The notes: a model not told the origin generated them from the letters alone. Shown: positions 35,275 through 43,648, counted from the first letter of the stretch. The stretch is 64,000 nt of DNA from Aridibaculum aurantiacum (GCF_017355875.1 NZ_JAFEWC010000004.1:76989-140988), one strand, 5' to 3'. Translations and numbers: made by a program.

Positions 35275-35436
35275 TGTGGAGTGATGAAATTTTTGGCAGA
35301 CATGCCCTCTTGTCTCGGGGGTGAGGATCATAGGATAAACGAAGCGTAATGCTTTCCGTAAGGAAGACTGGGGTTGACCACCACACATTGCACTTTGGCT
35401 AACTACCTCGTGAAGGTTCGAGCCCTTCTTCCACAG
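35275..35436 (+). ncRNA. tRNA-like RNA with a giant variable region, unit 3
   Basis: 162 nt, closest to unit 2. Acceptor and T arm are identical to unit 2. The variable region (35322-35411) is 90 nt and its internal hairpin has changed to TTTCC-GTAA-GGAAG, again closed by a GNRA loop but with different stem bases. The GGATAAACGAAGCG and GGGGTTGACCAC segments are conserved among the units. A different AT-rich hairpin and then an intrinsic terminator follow, marking the end of the transcript on this strand. Confidence 0.75.
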
Positions 35437-35461
35437 CAACAGCTATTTGGAAATTTTGAGA

Positions 35462-35503
35462 TTTTGTGATTTTGAGATTTTATTCAATCTCAAAATCACA
35501 AAA
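35462..35503. repeat. Perfect 18-bp hairpin after unit 3
   Basis: Bases 35462-35479 and 35486-35503 are exact reverse complements around a 6-nt loop. It takes the place that the AT-rich spacers have after units 1 and 2, but with different sequence. Confidence 0.75.
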
Positions 35504-35535
35504 TTCCAAGATCAGCAATTACCTCTTGTTTTCTT

Positions 35536-35575
35536 AGCCCGTAACTTCTCATGTGTGTTAGTTGCGGGCTTTTTT
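35536..35575 (+). terminator. Intrinsic terminator of the tRNA-like array
   Basis: AGCCCGTAACT (35536-35546) pairs with AGTTGCGGGCT (35560-35570), one wobble, followed by TTTTT. There is no gene between the array and this hairpin, so it most likely ends the array transcript. Confidence 0.75.
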
Positions 35576-35739
35576 GTGCTTCCAATGTTTTAGTCAACTC
35601 TACTTGTAACTCCTGTATTGCATTTACTTACTGCTATTTTAAGTCTTCTTCCTGTTCTTACAGAACCACACGGCATAAGATTTTTATTATATGAACCTTT
35701 CCGACCCATCACCTTTCTTAGTTCATAAATCTATACCTT

Positions 35740-36360
35740 ATGGAACCAGCAGTACCTGGATTTGTGCTTCACCGTGATTTCATTACCCCTTCAATGGAAG
35801 AGGACCTGATGAAGGAAATAGACAGCCAGCCATGGGTGGTTGACTATGACCGCAGGCTGCAATACTATGGCTACAGGAATGAACTGGAAAAGCCATATGA
35901 CCTGGTAGCGTTTCCTGTTCGCATGCCTCCACTGATCCAACAACTATCAGAGCAGATAGTGGAACAGGGTATCGTGGTTGTACAGCCAGACCAGGTAATT
36001 ATTAATGAATATCTACCCGGCCAAGGTATCAGGCCGCACAAGGACAGGAACTACTTTGAAAACCAGATCTGCGGTATCAACCTGGGAAGCGGTTGTATAA
36101 TGCGATTTTTAAAAGGTACAGATGTGGTAGATGTAGAGGTGCCGAGGCGTTCGTTGTATGTAATGCAGGATGAGGTACGGTACAAATGGAAACACGCCAT
36201 ACCTCCCAGGAAGAAAGACGTAATTGACGGCAACGTGCAACATAGAGACAGAAGGTGGTCGATCACTTACCGCAAGGTGAAAGAGAAAAAGGTGAAGCCA
36301 CTTAATCCTGAGGGTAAGGTAGCTGGAATGCTGAGAGAGATCTACGGCATCAACGTCTAA
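35740..36360 (+). CDS. alkB: AlkB-like Fe(II)/2-oxoglutarate dioxygenase
   Basis: The 206-residue protein has the AlkB core: N-E-Y-L-P-G-x-G-I at residues 89-97, iron ligands H100-x-D102 (RPHKDRNYF) and H152 (WKHAIPP), and the C-terminal RRWSITYR (171-178), whose arginines hold 2-oxoglutarate and the substrate. It oxidatively removes alkyl groups from bases of DNA or RNA. It is preceded by 165 nt of non-coding sequence after the array terminator and followed, 73 nt later, by the HMUDK-like gene. A conventional repair role is the simplest reading; tRNA-directed AlkB homologues also exist. Confidence 0.9.
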   Translation: MEPAVPGFVLHRDFITPSMEEDLMKEIDSQPWVVDYDRRLQYYGYRNELEKPYDLVAFPVRMPPLIQQLSEQIVEQGIVVVQPDQVIINEYLPGQGIRPHKDRNYFENQICGINLGSGCIMRFLKGTDVVDVEVPRRSLYVMQDEVRYKWKHAIPPRKKDVIDGNVQHRDRRWSITYRKVKEKKVKPLNPEGKVAGMLREIYGINV

Positions 36361-36391
36361 TAATCCCGGAAGTGCACACTTCGATAAAAGT

Positions 36392-36399
36392 TATTTTTG
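36392..36399 (+). promoter_or_regulatory. Bacteroidota -7 box for the HMUDK_hel-like gene
   Basis: TATTTTTG matches TAnnTTTG, 34 nt before the ATG at 36434, so this gene may have its own promoter besides read-through from alkB. Confidence 0.45.
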
Positions 36400-36433
36400 C
36401 CACCACCAGCCTCATTGTAAGTAAAAGTATCCG

Positions 36434-37411
36434 ATGAAAGCCAGGGACGAAACTTACCAGTACTACTTCTATTTCATCCAGGAGAGAATGAAGATCTTTT
36501 GGAGGAGGTTTGAAGGTTTGGAGAGTGATTTGACTGATGATCCTATTCTTGCTCAATATAAATTTACCAATGTTTATCGTGTGCTGGACAGGGTGAGCCA
36601 ATACCTGGTAAGACATGTTATTTCAGAAAAAGAACAGCAATATCCTGGCGTAGATAACCTGCTTAGGATTATCGTTTTTAAGATCTTCAACAACATCTCC
36701 ACATGGGAATATCTCGAAAGCCGACTTGGTGAAATAAGCATCAAAACATTTGATGTTGACAGGATAACTGCTTTGCTCGACGAGCGGATAAAACAGGTGG
36801 CCATCTTCAGTCCTGCTTACATGATGACGGGCTCTCATGCTAAGTATAACATGTATGCGAGAAAGCATGAGAAATGGTTGCGAATGGTAGAGAAAGAGCT
36901 ACTACAAGGTAAAGGCTTTGAAAAAATTATTGCAGCAAAGTCTTTGGAACAAGTATACAATATCCTGTTGCAATGTTCTTTTATTGGTGAGTTCTTAGCA
37001 TACCAATATGCAATTGATTTTAATTATTCATCTGTTATCAACTTCAGCGAGAACTCGTTTGTAAAAGCAGGCATAGGTGCCATACGAGGAATTAAAAAAT
37101 GTTTCTCCGGTATAGGTCATTTTACATTCGAGGATTGTATCAGGTACACCCAGGATAACTTTGAAAAGCATCAACAGCAATACGGTTTCACAGACTTCAA
37201 AAACTTATTCGGTCGACCACCACAACTGATCGATCTGCAGAATTGCTTTTGCGAAACGGACAAATACCTACGAGTTAAGATGCCTGGCTTATTAGTTGGA
37301 AATGTACGGATCAAACAAAAGTTTGACAGGCCGAAGGGGAGGATATCATTTTACTTTCCAGAAAAATGGAGATTAAATAAATTCATTGATCAAAATACTC
37401 AAGGCCAATAA
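36434..37411 (+). CDS. HMUDK_hel / alpha-glutamyl-putrescinyl-thymine pyrophosphorylase-like protein
   Basis: The 325-residue protein matches my recollection of the 5-hmdU DNA kinase helical-domain / aGPT-pyrophosphorylase group. Diagnostic blocks are FWRRFEGLESDLTDDPIL and YKFTNVYRVLDRVSQYL (residues 20-58), FKIFNNISTWEYLE, GEFLAYQYAIDFNYS (about 190), GIGAIRGIKKCF and RPPQLIDLQNCFCETDKY (about 260-280). These proteins have a DNA-glycosylase-related helical fold and act in phage pathways that hypermodify thymine in DNA. A cellular copy without an obvious phage context is unusual. No kinase P-loop is visible, so it may be the helical domain alone. The role here is unknown. Confidence 0.8.
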   Translation: MKARDETYQYYFYFIQERMKIFWRRFEGLESDLTDDPILAQYKFTNVYRVLDRVSQYLVRHVISEKEQQYPGVDNLLRIIVFKIFNNISTWEYLESRLGEISIKTFDVDRITALLDERIKQVAIFSPAYMMTGSHAKYNMYARKHEKWLRMVEKELLQGKGFEKIIAAKSLEQVYNILLQCSFIGEFLAYQYAIDFNYSSVINFSENSFVKAGIGAIRGIKKCFSGIGHFTFEDCIRYTQDNFEKHQQQYGFTDFKNLFGRPPQLIDLQNCFCETDKYLRVKMPGLLVGNVRIKQKFDRPKGRISFYFPEKWRLNKFIDQNTQGQ

Positions 37412-37524
37412 GTACTTCACATAGAAGAAATTAAGGCAGCTGAAATATTTCCAGAGATTGAAAAATTTGTTGATTGACAAGCACACAATCCCTACATCTC
37501 TAAATCAGCAATCACCAATTGCTT

Positions 37525-38811
37525 CTACCTTATTCTTACTTCTACACCATTGGCATAATTCTCTGCTTCATGCTGCAGGTACCTCAGAAAATTTTCTTCA
37601 TTGGTGAACAACAGGCTGCTCATTTCCCAACCAGCTACAAACCTGAAAGTAGCAGGAGTTGAAGTGAGAGGCATCAAAACCGTATATGTATTAAGAATAT
37701 CACTTCCTGCATTGGGTGTAGCAGCAGCATTTAAAAACTGGTTGCGAGGAACCATGATAGCAAGCCCCAGTTGATCGTTGTTATCACTCTGCACGCCATA
37801 GGTGTAAAGCACTTTTACCAAGCCTACATCCACCTGCTTTAGCTGCAGGTTTTTCAGGTTTACTATGCCGGCTACCAACTGCGTTCCAGCAGGTGCATTG
37901 GTTACTGTTACTTTACTTTCATAGTAATATTTTCCTCCCCATATGCTTATTTCTTCAGTTACATCTACAGGAGCAATGCCTGGCAATACACGCCAATTTC
38001 TATAGTGCATTCTCAGGATCGCACGCACAGGTCCATCAGCTACTTTTTCATATGTTATGGTTCCCACATTAGCGCCACCTATCCGTACTAGTGTATCCTT
38101 ATTAGCAAGCGGTATTTTCAATGCCAATGATCCTGCTCCAAGAGATTTACCTACGGCCAATATATCCATCCCCCAATCAGCGTATTTGTGATAGCTGTTA
38201 GACGGATCCGTTCCAACGGTATCCATCAACATAGCAGGGGTCCGCTTACCAAAAATGTCTTTGATGTTTCGCGTGTCCATATACACCCTGAAAGCAACTT
38301 TATCATTTTCCCATGCTGGTCCTTCTGTTAAATACGGCGGTAATTTTTGCTTGGTGAAATCAGTAGGTGCAGTATTTCCTGGCACCGTAACAGAGTCCAG
38401 CTGAGGACCAAAAGAATTGCCATTGACTTTTTTGCGCATGCGTACATGTGCCCTTGCCACTCCACCTGCAGGCGGAGGTGTGGTGGAAGAAATTCTTACC
38501 GATGTCTTCTCGCCCGGCTCCACCTTATATAGAAATGCCACTTCATCCCACATGCCATCTTTATCCAGGTCATCCTGCTGCACTGCTACAGGCTTTCCTT
38601 CTCTATCTGTAACTGTTACATACCTGCCTTCCTGCAACTTGCCGGTTTTCTCTTCTATAGCTGCACGCGAAAGAACAACCAACTCGTCTGCTCTTTCTGA
38701 TGAAGATGTATTCTTAAGTGTAACTATATAATTTCTTTCTGCTCTTCTTGTACTGCTGCATCCTGCAATTAAAGCAACTACAGTTATAGCTAAAATTGTT
38801 TTACATGTCAT
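37525..38811 (-). CDS. DUF4861 family lipoprotein
   Basis: The 428-residue product has a lipoprotein signal (VALIAGC) and matches the DUF4861 pattern, with DLDKDGMWDEVAFLY near residue 83 and ENDKVAFRVYMDTRNIKDIFGKR near residue 170. The family is found in Bacteroidota, often near polysaccharide-degradation genes, and has no proven activity. The repeated beta-rich segments suggest a galactose-mutarotase-like fold. It stands alone here; no SusCD pair is visible. Confidence 0.85.
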   Translation of the reverse strand: MTCKTILAITVVALIAGCSSTRRAERNYIVTLKNTSSSERADELVVLSRAAIEEKTGKLQEGRYVTVTDREGKPVAVQQDDLDKDGMWDEVAFLYKVEPGEKTSVRISSTTPPPAGGVARAHVRMRKKVNGNSFGPQLDSVTVPGNTAPTDFTKQKLPPYLTEGPAWENDKVAFRVYMDTRNIKDIFGKRTPAMLMDTVGTDPSNSYHKYADWGMDILAVGKSLGAGSLALKIPLANKDTLVRIGGANVGTITYEKVADGPVRAILRMHYRNWRVLPGIAPVDVTEEISIWGGKYYYESKVTVTNAPAGTQLVAGIVNLKNLQLKQVDVGLVKVLYTYGVQSDNNDQLGLAIMVPRNQFLNAAATPNAGSDILNTYTVLMPLTSTPATFRFVAGWEMSSLLFTNEENFLRYLQHEAENYANGVEVRIR

Positions 38812-38984
38812 AGGAAGAAGGTTAGAATTATTATGCCATGCAAGATAAAAACTTACATCATGCAGGTGTGGCTGTTGCTTATTTCATAAGAAATTGAATC
38901 ATCAAAACAACAACAAGATGTCTCCACGCATAGATGGCAAATCCACACCAACACTTCCTTCAGGTTTTAATTACCTTCACTTAC

Positions 38985-39728
38985 ATGAAGATTGATCTTA
39001 CAGCCATACCTACACAACCACCTAAGGGTTATGTAAAAAGTGAAACGAAAGCAGAGCTTCGTAAGCTGGTGGAGGAACTGGATGAACTGCAAAATTTACT
39101 GTATGCAGAAGGCAAACATGCTGTGCTTATCATCATACAAGGATTAGATGCCAGTGGAAAAGATGGAGCTATAAAAAATGTTTTTGGAACGCTTAATCCA
39201 CAAGGGTTGAAGGTGCAGTCGTTTAAAGCTCCTACACGCGAAGAGCTTTCGCATGATTTTTTGTGGCGTATACATAAGCACACGCCAGCTAAAGGAATGA
39301 TCCATGTGTTCAACCGATCTCACTACGAGGACATCCTCATTACGCGTGTTCACCAAATGATAGATGACACTACTGCTAAGAAAAGGATAGATGCTATCAA
39401 TGATTTTGAACAGCTGCTGTTGGATAATGGCACACACATCCTGAAGTTTTACCTGCACGTATCGCAGCAGGAACAACATAAGCGGTTACAGGAAAGAATA
39501 GATGATCCTCGAAAGCATTGGAAATATGATGAAGCGGATTTCAAAGAGTCGAAGCAGTGGGATAATTACATGAAAGCTTATGCTGATTGTTTTGAACATT
39601 GTAATGTAGTTCCCTGGACTGTAGTGCCTGCAGATGAGAACAGGTACAAGGAATACGTGATTGCAAAAGCACTGTTTGAATTGTTGTCTTCACTCAATAT
39701 GAAGTACCCGGAACTAAAGAAGATGTAG
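38985..39728 (+). CDS. ppk2: Polyphosphate kinase 2 family protein
   Basis: The 247-residue product from ATG 38985 has Walker A GLDASGKDGAIKN near residue 48, a lid region with FNRSHYEDILITRVH near residue 110, and DDPRKHWKYDEADFKE. PPK2 enzymes use polyphosphate to phosphorylate nucleoside mono- or diphosphates. The frame runs upstream to 38934, but those residues do not fit the family and the ATG at 38985 does. A GreA/B-like gene follows in the same direction after 30 nt. Confidence 0.92.
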   Translation: MKIDLTAIPTQPPKGYVKSETKAELRKLVEELDELQNLLYAEGKHAVLIIIQGLDASGKDGAIKNVFGTLNPQGLKVQSFKAPTREELSHDFLWRIHKHTPAKGMIHVFNRSHYEDILITRVHQMIDDTTAKKRIDAINDFEQLLLDNGTHILKFYLHVSQQEQHKRLQERIDDPRKHWKYDEADFKESKQWDNYMKAYADCFEHCNVVPWTVVPADENRYKEYVIAKALFELLSSLNMKYPELKKM

Positions 39729-39758
39729 CTCCATCTCAACCGCTTTTAGAAATAGATT

Positions 39759-40208
39759 ATGACGTTGAAAGAACAGGTATCCCAGCAGTGTTGTGAACAG
39801 GTAGAAATAAAAATGAATGTGCTGGAGAAGACCCTGCACGACCTGCGTGAAAGCGCCGCCAATGAAACAAAAAGTACAGCAGGCGATAAACATGAAACCG
39901 CACTGGCAATGCTGCAGATAGAACAGGAAAATACCAGCAGGCAATTGCAGGAAGTATTAAACCAAAAACTTGTACTGGAAAGAATAAACTTACATGTTCA
40001 ACCCATTCAAGTGGTACAGGGCAGTCTTGTTAAAACCAACAAGGGATACTTTTTTTTATCTATCGCATTGGGTAAAGTGAAAGCTGGAGATAATATGGTC
40101 ATTGCTTTATCTCCACAATCACCTTTAGGAGCCAAACTACTTGGAAAAAAAGTGAATGACATGGTGGAAATGAATGGAGTGAAGTATTTGATTGAAGAGA
40201 TTGCTTAA
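39759..40208 (+). CDS. GreA/GreB C-terminal-like protein with a coiled coil
   Basis: The 149-residue protein has a helical N terminus (about residues 1-75, likely coiled coil) and a C-terminal domain with LSPQSPLGAKLLGKKVNDMVEMNG, the signature of the GreA/GreB FKBP-like domain that contacts RNA polymerase. The acidic tip residues of true Gre factors are not evident. It may bind RNA polymerase in the secondary channel, as related Bacteroidota proteins are thought to do. It follows ppk2 by 30 nt. Assignment is by the C-terminal motif. Confidence 0.7.
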   Translation: MTLKEQVSQQCCEQVEIKMNVLEKTLHDLRESAANETKSTAGDKHETALAMLQIEQENTSRQLQEVLNQKLVLERINLHVQPIQVVQGSLVKTNKGYFFLSIALGKVKAGDNMVIALSPQSPLGAKLLGKKVNDMVEMNGVKYLIEEIA

Positions 40209-40269
40209 CCTTCCTCCTGTTTTAATTTCCTCTATTCCCCTCGCTTCTCATGGACTTCCTCTTATTGTA

Positions 40270-40746
40270 TCAAACTGGCTGCTCTAAATCCTTGTGCATG
40301 TAAACCACGCCTGGCAATGGATTATCATAATATGCTGTTGTTTCTGTAAAGCCGAACTTCCTGTACAGGCGAATCGCTGCTACCAGCCTTTGCAGTGTAT
40401 CCAGCACCATACGATGATAATGTTTTGCGGTAGCATCTTGTAGTATTACTTGTACCAGCGCCTCTCCTATGCCATGCTTCCTGAATGAAGGGCGCACATA
40501 CATTCGCTTCATTTCACAAACTTGTTCATCCAGTTGTTGCAGGGCAATACAACCTGCAGCGTCACCATTCAAGAATGCTATAAACAAACTGCCATGCGGC
40601 GGGCCGTACTTCTTCAGTGGTTCAGCTAACTCACTATCAAATGTTTGAAAGCTAAGGTTCTCATTTAGCTCAGCTGCATATTCGTTGAACAATGTTTGTA
40701 CAAGTACAAGTTCTGTTTTATCCTCTATTCTTTTTATCTCCAGCAT
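40270..40746 (-). CDS. GNAT family N-acetyltransferase
   Basis: The 158-residue protein has the GNAT acetyl-CoA site RKHGIGEALVQVIL (Q/RxxGxG/A) near residue 88, and the following strand-helix with LDTLQRLVAAIRLYRKFGF. It transfers an acetyl group to an unknown amine. A -7 box TAACTTTG precedes the ATG by 4 nt on the minus strand, suggesting a nearly leaderless transcript. Confidence 0.9.
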   Translation of the reverse strand: MLEIKRIEDKTELVLVQTLFNEYAAELNENLSFQTFDSELAEPLKKYGPPHGSLFIAFLNGDAAGCIALQQLDEQVCEMKRMYVRPSFRKHGIGEALVQVILQDATAKHYHRMVLDTLQRLVAAIRLYRKFGFTETTAYYDNPLPGVVYMHKDLEQPV

Positions 40747-40750
40747 TAGC

Positions 40751-40758
40751 CAAAGTTA
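40751..40758 (-). promoter_or_regulatory. Bacteroidota -7 box for the GNAT gene
   Basis: The minus strand reads TAACTTTG, a TAnnTTTG match, directly upstream of the ATG at 40746. Confidence 0.4.
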
Positions 40759-40823
40759 TAGCACAAGCTAAAGCCACAATGCCAGCTGGCACAACATTAG
40801 AAGCATGTAGGTAAACATGTTTT

Positions 40824-40997
40824 ATGGAAGAGAAACAAGATCCGAATCTTTCTTCGCCTCAAGAATCAAATACCACCAAGCATATCAACTTTAGGGAAGC
40901 GGAAGAAAATGCAGCAGCTGATGGTGAAAAAGGTAATGGTGACGAAGCCGCACCGGAAGTAAAGAAACAATGGGAAGACCTGCGGAAAGGAGAATAG
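40824..40997 (+). CDS. Small acidic hypothetical protein
   Basis: The 57-residue product (MEEKQDPNLSSPQESN... ending KQWEDLRKGE) is hydrophilic and probably disordered. It shares composition and terminal patterns with the 119-residue product at 3997-4356. No family is recognised. It is divergent from the GNAT gene and followed by a 13-bp inverted repeat. The frame is clean and the codon use is like its neighbours, but length alone leaves doubt. Confidence 0.5.
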   Translation: MEEKQDPNLSSPQESNTTKHINFREAEENAAADGEKGNGDEAAPEVKKQWEDLRKGE

Positions 40998-41030
40998 AAG
41001 TTGTTTTATTTAAATAATGCAGAATGGGTA

Positions 41031-41067
41031 ATACCATAGCACGCAGAAGATAATCGTGCTATGGTAT
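41031..41067. repeat. 13-bp perfect inverted repeat between convergent genes
   Basis: ATACCATAGCACG and CGTGCTATGGTAT flank an 11-nt loop. There is no T run on either side, so it is not a classical terminator, although it sits where one would be expected. Confidence 0.6.
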
Positions 41068-41080
41068 CACCTGCTTGCTG

Positions 41081-43480
41081 TTAATCTTCACATCCTATAG
41101 GTGCACCGGGAGGAATAACTACATGTTGTGTAGTCTTCGCTTTTTCAGGAGACTTCATCCGCTGTTGTGCAAGTGCCAGGTGTCCCTTATAATTTCCTGT
41201 TGCTGTTTTTTTCTTGGCCTCAATAAATGAATTAAGCTCAGCCAGTGCCTGGTTGATTACAGACTGTGTAGCAAAAGAAGCTTTCTCATCTTGCGATAAG
41301 GCAAGCAGGTAAGTAAGCAGAACCTGCTCGGTTTGTTGCTGCACCAGCTCTTCCATTCCTGAACGACGTGGTGCCTTCCATGTTTTATTTACCAGGTGCT
41401 GTATCACTTCAGCGGCAGACAGTTCAGATTGCGCTTGTGACAACCTGTTTACCCGCTCCGTTACCAGTAGAAATGAAAGAGGCAGATCAGCAGCAGTTTC
41501 TGCAGGTGCCAATGCATCAAAGGCGAGGCCTGTACGTTTGCGAAACAACTCATTGCTAAAACTATATCCTGCCGGACGCGGTGGAATAAGATCAATGATA
41601 CGCTGCGGCACCAATAGCACTTTAGGATCAAGTGCGTCAGTTACAGCATTCAATGCATTTAATTGCTCTGCTTTGGAAACAGGCTTCGTCACCAGTTGAT
41701 TATCGCCACGCAGAGCATACGTGTAATTCAATCCTCCTACCAGTTTGGTAACGGCCTCCAACTGGTAGCGGTGGTACAGGTAAATAGGTACCAGTACATC
41801 TTCTAAAAAAGCCATAGGCGTGCCGCTGCGGATGTTATTCACGCCAAAATTATTTAGTGCCTTTGCCCGCACTTTCAGCACATTTTTTAGTTCATCTACA
41901 GGGCTGGCTGCATTATCCCAAAGGTGGGCTGTAGGATGTATACCTGCAGCTGCACGTGCATCGCGATCAGCTATAAACTGGTAACCTTTGGCCGAAGCAT
42001 CCTGTAAGATTTTATTGAGCATAGCAGCTTCATTGGTGCCGGCAGGAAAATCGCGATAGCCATAGTTGATAGCTATTTTATCCCAGTCACCTATTCCTTT
42101 TGCATATGCCTCTGACAAATCAATCTGTCCACTGCTGGTAAGCTTTACATACGGTGCGGGATAATCCATCACACTTGCACGATCTGTAACACTGGCTGCA
42201 TAATTATGCTGCAGCCCCAGCGTATGCCCTATTTCATGTGCTGACAGTTGCTCAAGCCTGTCTAATGCCATACGTAGCATTTTATCATCAGCAGGTACTC
42301 CATTTTCAAAAGGTGCAAGCAGCCCCTGCGCGATCAGGTAATCCTGCCGCACACGCAGTGAGCCAAGTGTAACATTACCTTTTATGATCTCTCCTGTACG
42401 TGGATCTACCACCGACGCGCCATACGACCAGCCGCGGGTAGAACGGTGAACCCAGTTGATCATGTTGTAACGAATGTCCATAGGATCGGCATCTTCCGGC
42501 AGCACCTGCACCTGGAAAGCATTGATAAAGCCGGCTGCTTCAAATGCCTGGTTCCACCATTTTGCTCCATTCAACAAGGCTGTTCTTATAGGTTCAGGTG
42601 TGCCATTATCCAGGTAATAAATGATTGGCTTTACCGCTTCACTTCTTGCAGCCGCTGGATCTTTCTTTTGCAGCCGGTGACGTACGATGAAATATTTTTC
42701 TATCGGCTCACTTACGGGTGTACTGTAGTCGTAGTAAGAAGTAGCAATGAAACTACTGCGTGGATCAAAAGCACGTGGTGTATAATTATTATCGGGTAGT
42801 TGTACAAAAGAATGATGCATGCGAAGCGTGATTGCATCCGGAGATGGCGTAACAGCATTCACAAAATTTCCTGTTTCTCCATCATTGTTCACTAAGGTGA
42901 TGCTGGCTTCAAGCTCGGTATTGAGTGGAAAATTTTTACTCTGCGGCAGGTACATAGAAGAGCGTGTCTTGTCAAACGAATAGTTTCCCTGGCGCATTCT
43001 GCGCAGTGTATTTCCGATCTTCAGTGCATCGCGCAATAGGAAGTCTGTAGCATCTACCAGCACGCTACCAGCTGTTTCAGCTTCTATGGTAAATCCCCAA
43101 ATGGTTGACTGCGCAAACGACTGCTCTACGGCACGCTGTTCAGCAGGGTTTTTGCTAAGGGCACGGTAGCGAAAATTTGGCTGCACCATCAGCAGTTTAC
43201 GGCCCACTCTTTTAAACTGTACAATCTTTTCATCATCAAGCCTTCCGCGGTCTGCGCCTACGTCGTTAGAACCCAATCCTGCAGGCAGAGAAGTTACATA
43301 CAGCACCTGGCTATCAACTTTGTTGACCTCTAACCAAACCTTACCTGTTGCTTCCTCCCAATAAAAATTCAGGAAGCCTTCATGCCGGGTCATATCTTTT
43401 GTTTTATCCTGGATAGAAGGCAACTTTTGAGCAAATGAAATGATAGGAAAAAGAAGCAGTGCAATGAGTAAGCTGTACAT
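41081..43480 (-). CDS. Secreted zinc-dependent metalloprotease (DUF5117/DUF4953-like)
   Basis: The 799-residue product from ATG 43480 has a signal peptide (SLLIALLLFPIISFAQ) and, after long N-terminal domains, the metzincin-type site HEIGHTLGLQH near residue 415. The N-terminal half has PNFRYRALSKNPAEQRAVEQ and MYLPQSKNFPLNTE-like blocks of the DUF5117 group. These are large exported peptidases of Bacteroidota, substrate unknown. The frame to 43522 would bury the signal peptide. The C terminus does not show a clear T9SS sorting domain. Confidence 0.88.
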   Translation of the reverse strand: MYSLLIALLLFPIISFAQKLPSIQDKTKDMTRHEGFLNFYWEEATGKVWLEVNKVDSQVLYVTSLPAGLGSNDVGADRGRLDDEKIVQFKRVGRKLLMVQPNFRYRALSKNPAEQRAVEQSFAQSTIWGFTIEAETAGSVLVDATDFLLRDALKIGNTLRRMRQGNYSFDKTRSSMYLPQSKNFPLNTELEASITLVNNDGETGNFVNAVTPSPDAITLRMHHSFVQLPDNNYTPRAFDPRSSFIATSYYDYSTPVSEPIEKYFIVRHRLQKKDPAAARSEAVKPIIYYLDNGTPEPIRTALLNGAKWWNQAFEAAGFINAFQVQVLPEDADPMDIRYNMINWVHRSTRGWSYGASVVDPRTGEIIKGNVTLGSLRVRQDYLIAQGLLAPFENGVPADDKMLRMALDRLEQLSAHEIGHTLGLQHNYAASVTDRASVMDYPAPYVKLTSSGQIDLSEAYAKGIGDWDKIAINYGYRDFPAGTNEAAMLNKILQDASAKGYQFIADRDARAAAGIHPTAHLWDNAASPVDELKNVLKVRAKALNNFGVNNIRSGTPMAFLEDVLVPIYLYHRYQLEAVTKLVGGLNYTYALRGDNQLVTKPVSKAEQLNALNAVTDALDPKVLLVPQRIIDLIPPRPAGYSFSNELFRKRTGLAFDALAPAETAADLPLSFLLVTERVNRLSQAQSELSAAEVIQHLVNKTWKAPRRSGMEELVQQQTEQVLLTYLLALSQDEKASFATQSVINQALAELNSFIEAKKKTATGNYKGHLALAQQRMKSPEKAKTTQHVVIPPGAPIGCED

Positions 43481-43648
43481 GAGCAGTTGTTTTGGTACAA
43501 TGTAAAAAAGTTTCAAACACAAAACCTTATTTGTAGGAAGCCTAAAACCTATTTAAACCAGGATTGCTCAAAGGACATGAAGAAGCACCAAGATCATTAA
43601 AAGTAAATTCCATGTTCAGCCTTGGCCTGTTCCTTGAATAGGTTAGGC

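Noticed and set aside
34761-35436. CRISPR array
   Set aside because: There are three units with a period of 253-261 bp, far longer than CRISPR repeat-spacer units, and the units are structured RNAs with similar spacers. No cas genes are near.
35248-35439. 63-residue minus-strand frame over RNA unit 3
   Set aside because: It is antisense to a structured RNA and its residues do not match a known family; the nucleotide conservation is explained by the RNA fold.
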